Origin: Kangiella sp.
Lineage (GTDB): Bacteria; Pseudomonadota; Gammaproteobacteria; Enterobacterales; Kangiellaceae
Assembly (NCBI GenBank): GCA_026195755.1
Contig: JAPHRL010000242.1
Span: 1-10,254, forward strand
Length of the DNA stretch: 10,254 nucleotides
Reading direction: 5' to 3'
Of this stretch, positions 7,096 through 10,254 are shown one piece after another (positions within the stretch are counted from its first letter, which is position 1; the number at the start of each line of letters is the position of its first letter). The translations under genes were made by a program, and so were the position numbers. Below the pieces are notes generated by a model. The model was not told the DNA's origin. It ran no database searches and saw nothing but the letters and a program-made list of their open reading frames with translations.

Positions 7096-7113
7096 GTTAG
7101 GCCATGGCCTGAC
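7096..7113 (+). other. Leader hairpin of the second tRNA-Lys transcript
   Basis: GTTAGGCC (7096-7103) pairs with GGCCTGAC (7106-7113), with one T-G wobble; its core AGGCCATGGCCT is a perfect palindrome. It begins about six bases after the expected transcript start. It is unrelated in sequence to the hairpin before the first copy but holds a similar position. Confidence 0.45.
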
Positions 7114-7122
7114 AAGAGATTT

Positions 7123-7198
7123 GGGTTGCTAGCTCAGTCGGTAGAGCATCTGACTTTTAATCAGGTGGTCACAGGTTCGATCCCTGTGCAACCCACCA
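7123..7198 (+). tRNA. tRNA-Lys (anticodon UUU), second copy
   Basis: 76 bases with encoded CCA, identical to the first copy except C at 7139 instead of T (position 17 in the D-loop, outside any stem). The anticodon TTT is at 7156-7158. It has its own promoter and terminator, so it forms an independent transcription unit 303 bp downstream of the first. Confidence 0.98.
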
Positions 7199-7207
7199 AA
7201 TCCCAAA

Positions 7208-7239
7208 AAACCGCTAATGGAAACATTAGCGGTTTTTTT
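7208..7239 (+). terminator. Intrinsic terminator after the second tRNA-Lys
   Basis: AAACCGCTAATG (7208-7219), loop GAAA, CATTAGCGGTTT (7224-7235), a perfect 12-bp stem, and a T-run at 7233-7239. It differs from the first tRNA-Lys terminator by one stem base (A here, G there). Confidence 0.95.
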
Positions 7240-7288
7240 GTGTCTGGGATTTATGTTTCTTTAGGCCTATAGGGTGGGGCGGTTAGAT

Positions 7289-7375
7289 GTAGGTTGGCGA
7301 TGAGCGAAGCGAATCCCAACAAAACCTGCCATATTCATAGATTGTTGGGATTCGCTTCGCTCATCACCAACCTAC
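7289..7375. repeat. Long inverted repeat (33-bp arms), REP/BIME-like
   Basis: Arm 7289-7321 (GTAGGTTGG...CCCAACA) and arm 7343-7375 are reverse complements at 32 of 33 positions; the exception is C at 7298, which faces A. The arms are separated by 21 bases. Each arm contains GATGAGCGAAGCGAATCCC or its complement, a core I recognise as common in intergenic palindromes of many proteobacteria. It lies between convergently arranged units (tRNA-Lys rightward, XRE gene leftward). There is no T-run, so it is not a standard terminator, though RNA read from either side would fold strongly. No transposase is present in the window. Confidence 0.85.
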
Positions 7376-7392
7376 TACTATTAAGTGCATAG

Positions 7393-7420
7393 GGTGGGTT
7401 AGGCGCAGCCGTAACCCACC
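7393..7420. repeat. Short palindrome, GGTGGGTTA type
   Basis: GGTGGGTTA (7393-7401) pairs with TAACCCACC (7412-7420); inside it, GGC and GCC extend the stem around GCA with one bulged base. It is of the same intergenic palindrome class as its neighbour. ATAGGGTGGG at 7389-7398, which overlaps its left end, is an exact direct copy of 7269-7278 on the other side of the long inverted repeat. Confidence 0.6.
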
Positions 7421-7440
7421 GATGAGTTGCTTGTTGTATT

Positions 7441-7485
7441 GATGGGTTACGCTTCGCGAAGTCTGTCCTCTTAGGTAAACCCATC
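7441..7485. repeat. Imperfect palindrome ending at the XRE gene stop
   Basis: GATGGGTTAC (7441-7450) is complementary to GTAAACCCATC (7475-7485) apart from a one-base bulge, and TTCGCGAA (7453-7460) lies between. It ends four bases before the stop codon of the leftward XRE gene, so it would sit in that gene's 3' untranslated region and might protect or end the transcript. Confidence 0.5.
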
Positions 7486-7489
7486 CTGT

Positions 7490-8218
7490 TCAAGTATTCC
7501 TGTCGATACTATAGAACCGAGCTTCGACGATTAATCCCAGCACACCTAAGGTCATTAAAAATACAGCCAGAATTAAGAAGATATTGTTGGCAATGCTTCT
7601 TTCAGTGATTTCTTTCTTTAGATAATACTCCCTAGAACCTACTTCTAAATTAATATTAAATGTGGAGCCACGGTATGTTTTTGCGATTATAGTATCAGAT
7701 GTATTATTGCGAGTTTGCTGCGGATACATATTAGGCATGTATGAGCCTACATATTTCATATGACAAAACTTTTCTTCATTAGATTTAATGCATGCATTAA
7801 TTTCAGTCTTATAGTTAACTCCAGGTGAACTATATTCATACTGCTTATTGCTTGAAAGCAGCTCCAGGGAAGCGATAAAGAAAAACAGCACAGCTACTAG
7901 AATAAAGGTTGAGCACACAATAACAGCCGCTTTTCGTTTTCCCTTGGCGATTTCATGTTTGCTATTGCTGGTGTTGGCGATGATAGGGATGTGCATCAAG
8001 TTTTTTCGAATATAGTCTTTATCCAGATCCTTAAGTATCTCATCTGGTGTTACCTCATAGGCTGTGCAAAGCTTATCGAACATTTCTGTAGATGGAATGC
8101 TTTTATCATTTTCCAGCTTTGATAGGTAGGACTGTTCAATTCCAAGCTTTCTTGCAAATTCAGGCTGTGTCCAGCCGCTGGTTGAGCGTAAAGCTCGTAA
8201 CTTTTCACCAAGTGTCAT
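7490..8218 (-). CDS. Membrane-anchored XRE-type helix-turn-helix protein, family not recognised
   Basis: The 242-residue product (start at 8218) has an XRE/Cro-type HTH at about 3-65, with GWTQPEFARKLGIEQSYLSKLENDKSIPS as helices 2-4. A short basic segment (KGKRK, 92-96) leads into a hydrophobic segment (about 96-119), a 90-residue polar loop (120-209) and a second hydrophobic segment (211-232), then a short tail EARFYSIDRNT. By the positive-inside rule the HTH is cytoplasmic and the loop periplasmic. The loop has two cysteines (143 and 152) that could form a disulfide. The start was chosen because GGAGA is seven bases before ATG 8218; the in-frame ATG at 8224 leaves it only two. It may be a one-component membrane regulator that senses an envelope signal, but ligand and targets are unknown. 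It appears more AT-rich than its neighbours, suggesting accessory DNA. Confidence 0.85.
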   Translation of the reverse strand: MTLGEKLRALRSTSGWTQPEFARKLGIEQSYLSKLENDKSIPSTEMFDKLCTAYEVTPDEILKDLDKDYIRKNLMHIPIIANTSNSKHEIAKGKRKAAVIVCSTFILVAVLFFFIASLELLSSNKQYEYSSPGVNYKTEINACIKSNEEKFCHMKYVGSYMPNMYPQQTRNNTSDTIIAKTYRGSTFNINLEVGSREYYLKKEITERSIANNIFLILAVFLMTLGVLGLIVEARFYSIDRNT

Positions 8219-8239
8219 TGTCATTTCTCCGTATAGTTA

Positions 8240-8279
8240 ATTGTTTTGGTCAAATAAAATAGACCTTATTATTGTTTTG
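8240..8279. promoter_or_regulatory. Possible operator before the XRE gene
   Basis: ATTGTTTTG occurs twice in direct orientation (8240-8248 and 8271-8279), 31 bp or about three helical turns apart. Between the copies, GGTC (8248-8251) and GACC (8262-8265) form an inverted repeat. The block lies 22-61 bases upstream of the XRE start, where an autoregulatory operator would be expected. I could not identify convincing -35 and -10 elements for the leftward gene. Confidence 0.3.
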
Positions 8280-8289
8280 AAAAGCCTTA

Positions 8290-8346
8290 GGAATAACCAG
8301 ATGAATTGATTGGAATAACAAGGAATATACAGGAATCTTTTGGAAT
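8290..8346. repeat. GGAAT pentamers in 10-bp phase
   Basis: GGAAT occurs at 8290, 8312, 8322, 8332 and 8342, and a TGAAT variant at 8302. The last five elements (8302-8346) are spaced exactly 10 bp apart. On the strand of the XRE gene they read ATTCC, starting about 70-130 bases upstream of its start codon. The bases between the pentamers are mostly different, although GGAATAAC(C/A)AG is repeated at 8290 and 8312. It may be a degenerate tandem repeat, a set of protein sites on one DNA face, or a curved segment. Nothing else coding is seen between 8219 and 8409. Confidence 0.6.
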
Positions 8347-8409
8347 TTGAATGGGTTAGAGGCAACTTATTGCATTGACAATGAGTTTTGTTGGGTTATT
8401 ACAAACATT

Positions 8410-8453
8410 AAAAAAAGCCGCGGGGCTCTTGGAAAGAGGACACCCGCGGCTTT
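8410..8453 (-). terminator. Intrinsic terminator of the proB-proA operon
   Basis: On the minus strand, AAAGCCGCGGG (8453 to 8443) pairs perfectly with CCCGCGGCTTT (8424 to 8414) and runs into a stretch of seven T (8416 to 8410). The 18-base loop contains a smaller inner stem, CTCTT/AAGAG. It begins 52 bases after the proA stop codon. Confidence 0.93.
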
Positions 8454-8504
8454 GGCATAGGGCTAGTCGACCCTATTGCTCGAACGCTGTTTTAAATCAC
8501 TGTC

Positions 8505-9791
8505 TTAGTAGTGCTTTGCCTGGCCTTGGCCAGTGACTACATATTTCTCTGTAGTGAGCTGTACCAGTCCCATTGGGCCGTAGGCGTGCAGTTTACTGGT
8601 TGAGATACCAATCTCTGCACCCAAGCCTAGTTCACCGCCATCTGAGAAGCGTGATGAAGCGTTGACCATTACAACTGATGAGTTGATGCGGCGGATGAAT
8701 TCATTACCGCGGTCTATGTTTTCAGTGACAATCACTTCGGTGTGGCTTGAGCTGTGTTCAAGGATATGAGCAACGGCATCATCATAGGAATCTACCTGTT
8801 TAACGCTCATGGCAAGACTCAAGTATTCATTATGATAATCTTCTGCGCTGGCTTCGGTAGCATTATCCAGTTGTGCCGCTGAGTCTTTATCAGCTTTAAA
8901 CTGAATGCCAAATTCGTTGCCTAGCTTTTTAACGCGCTTTAAGAATTCGTTAGCAATGTCTTTATGGATAACGAGGCTTTCCAGTGCATTACAAACGCCT
9001 GGACGCGATACTTTGCCGTCCTTCAATAGTTTTTCAGCTTTGTCCATATCTGCAAACTTATCGACATACAGATGACAAACACCTTTAAAGTGCTGAATCA
9101 CTGGAATTTTGCTGTTATCGGTTACTGCACGAATCAAACGTTCGCCACCGCGTGGAATCACCAGATCAATAGTGTCACGGAATTGAAGTAGATGATTAAC
9201 CGCTTCGTGGCTTTGCGATGGAACAATGCAGACCATTTCTTTGCTGTGACCACAATCGACAAGCGCATCATGCCAGCACTGAATCAGTGCCTGGTTAGAG
9301 TGCCATGCTTCTTTACCACCGCGTAGAATTACGACGTTACCTGACTTTAGCGTCAGGGCCGCAGCTTCTACCGCAACGTTTGGACGCGCTTCATAAATCA
9401 TCAGGATGACGCCTAGAGGAATACGCATTTTGCCGACGCGAATGCCATTCGGGCGCAATGTACTTGGGCCCATTTCGCCGACTGGGTCGGCCAGGCTCAT
9501 GACATTGTGCAGAGCATCCACCATGCCATCAACACGCGCTTCATCAAGAAGCAGGCGATCGACCATCGCATCGGACAGGTCGTTATCTTTGGCGTATTGA
9601 ATGTCTTTTTTATTGGCTTCCAGAATCTGGTCCTGGTTGGCTTTTAGTTGTTTAGCCATCGCCGCTAAAACATCATTCTTTTGGCTGCTGGTTAAATTGC
9701 CCAGCGTTCGCGCTGCCTGTTTGGCACGCACGGTTAATTCATACAACTCTTGCTGTTCTTTACTTTCAAATGTGTTTTCTTTCATGGTCAT
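8505..9791 (-). CDS. proA: Gamma-glutamyl phosphate reductase ProA
   Basis: ProA reduces gamma-glutamyl phosphate with NADPH to glutamate semialdehyde, the second step of proline synthesis. It acts in the cytoplasm, probably with ProB because the intermediate is unstable. The 428-residue product belongs to the aldehyde dehydrogenase superfamily and is a few residues longer than the usual 415-420. Visible motifs are the cofactor-binding region MIYEARPNVAVEAAALTLKSG (131-151) with LRGGKEA (156-162), VIPRGGERLI (211-220), and the catalytic cysteine C267 in RPGVCNALESL. The ribosome site AGGAGGAA overlaps the proB stop codon and fits ATG 9791, so proB and proA are probably translationally coupled; ATG 9785 is a less well-spaced alternative. 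A strong terminator follows. Confidence 0.98.
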   Translation of the reverse strand: MTMKENTFESKEQQELYELTVRAKQAARTLGNLTSSQKNDVLAAMAKQLKANQDQILEANKKDIQYAKDNDLSDAMVDRLLLDEARVDGMVDALHNVMSLADPVGEMGPSTLRPNGIRVGKMRIPLGVILMIYEARPNVAVEAAALTLKSGNVVILRGGKEAWHSNQALIQCWHDALVDCGHSKEMVCIVPSQSHEAVNHLLQFRDTIDLVIPRGGERLIRAVTDNSKIPVIQHFKGVCHLYVDKFADMDKAEKLLKDGKVSRPGVCNALESLVIHKDIANEFLKRVKKLGNEFGIQFKADKDSAAQLDNATEASAEDYHNEYLSLAMSVKQVDSYDDAVAHILEHSSSHTEVIVTENIDRGNEFIRRINSSVVMVNASSRFSDGGELGLGAEIGISTSKLHAYGPMGLVQLTTEKYVVTGQGQAKHY

Positions 9792-9800
9792 AAATTCCTC

Positions 9801-10254
9801 CTAGGCTACCGATACTTCTTTACAAGTACGGTGGATCAAAGTCCCTGGGTTCTGGTTGCTGAACAACCTCATATAACTTTCGTTCTTACCATTACAAATA
9901 ATGGTGTCGATACCGTTTTCTGATGCAAAGCGCGCAGCTTGCAGCTTGGTTTGCATACCGCCGGTACCGCGTGGGTTATGACTACCTTTGCCGACGGCTA
10001 AGGTTTCATCAGTAACGCCACTGAATTGAGTGACTAACTCGGCTTCAGGGTTTGTCTTGGGGTTGTCATCATAGACACCGTTAATATCGCTACAGATGAT
10101 AAGCAGGTCTGCGTCAGTTAATGCAGCAACCTGTGCGACTAAGTTGTCGTTATCACCAATCGTCAGCTCCTCTGTGGCTACTGTGTCATTTTCATTCACG
10201 ATAGGCATGGCGCCTAATTCAAACAAGGTCTGGAATGTGTTGCGGGCATTCTGC
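9801..10254 (-). CDS. proB: Glutamate 5-kinase ProB, C-terminal part, lacking the PUA domain (5' end outside window)
   Basis: ProB phosphorylates the gamma-carboxyl of glutamate with ATP, the committed step of proline synthesis. The frame is open to the window edge; 150 residues are visible, starting QNARNTFQTLFELGA. They cover the second half of the amino-acid kinase domain: IVNENDTVATEE, GDNDNLVAQVA, the ICSDINGVYDDNP segment and the GTGGMQTKLQAA nucleotide-binding motif. The protein ends GTLIHRTCKEVSVA, only about nine residues past the point equivalent to GTLFHA in E. coli ProB, so the C-terminal PUA domain (roughly 100 residues) is absent. No PUA-like reading frame lies between this stop and proA nine bases later, so this is a native short form and not a frameshift. 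Such short ProB proteins exist in other bacteria. In E. coli, removing PUA alters proline feedback and magnesium dependence. Confidence 0.97.
   Translation of the reverse strand, partial: QNARNTFQTLFELGAMPIVNENDTVATEELTIGDNDNLVAQVAALTDADLLIICSDINGVYDDNPKTNPEAELVTQFSGVTDETLAVGKGSHNPRGTGGMQTKLQAARFASENGIDTIICNGKNESYMRLFSNQNPGTLIHRTCKEVSVA

Noticed and set aside
7289..7375. Long inverted repeat as an insertion sequence or terminator
   Set aside because: No transposase frame lies between or beside the arms, the loop is only 21 bases, and no T-run follows on either strand.
7289..7485. CRISPR array
   Set aside because: The repeats are inverted and of different types, with no regular direct repeat-spacer pattern.
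8219..8224. XRE protein start at ATG 8224
   Set aside because: GGAGA lies only two bases before it; the in-frame ATG at 8218 has the normal spacing of seven. The difference is two residues.
8375..8402. Rightward promoter TTGACA (8375-8380) with TATTAC (8397-8402), overlapping the palindrome CATTGACAATG
   Set aside because: The hexamers are plausible, but there is no gene downstream on that strand; it would run into the proBA terminator stem and antisense to proA. Not enough to call a promoter or small RNA.

Overview
This window reads as a chromosomal segment of a gammaproteobacterium of moderate GC content (judged by eye). The main reason is a complete, canonical gammaproteobacterial iron-sulfur cluster operon, iscR-iscS-iscU-iscA-hscB-hscA-fdx-iscX, whose products match the E. 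coli proteins in length and key residue numbering (for example IscS K206/C328, IscR C92/C98/C104/H107, Fdx C42/C48/C51/C87). The residue patterns would suit a marine lineage such as Kangiella, but that is a low-confidence guess from memory.

Layout, left to right. (1) 5-895 (+): cysE, serine O-acetyltransferase of the short-N-terminus type with an unusual hydrophilic tail. (2) 896-1091: regulatory gap with a near-consensus type 1 IscR site just before iscR. (3) 1092-6699 (+): the isc operon. (4) 6700-7240: two tRNA-Lys(UUU) genes 303 bp apart, each with its own promoter of matched geometry, a leader hairpin and an almost identical intrinsic terminator, so this looks like an old cassette duplication. 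(5) 7241-7489: no gene, but a cluster of imperfect palindromes of the intergenic REP/BIME-like kind. (6) 7490-8218 (-): an XRE-type helix-turn-helix protein anchored in the membrane by two segments with a periplasmic loop; I do not recognise the family. (7) 8219-8504: gap with a direct/inverted repeat near that gene's start, a set of GGAAT pentamers in exact 10-bp phase, and the proA terminator. (8) 8505-10254 (-): proB-proA operon. proB is cut by the window edge, and its visible C-terminus shows that it lacks the PUA domain.

How the genes fit together: CysE makes O-acetylserine for cysteine synthesis. IscS takes sulfur from cysteine and passes it to the IscU scaffold, with Fdx supplying electrons and IscX modulating IscS. 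HscA and HscB release the cluster from IscU to acceptors, IscA acts as a carrier, and IscR (itself a 2Fe-2S protein) represses the operon when clusters are sufficient. ProB and ProA catalyse the first two steps of proline synthesis from glutamate. Most of the window is ordinary core genome. The less ordinary parts are the tRNA cassette pair, the palindrome cluster, the membrane-bound XRE gene with its phased upstream repeat, and the PUA-less ProB.
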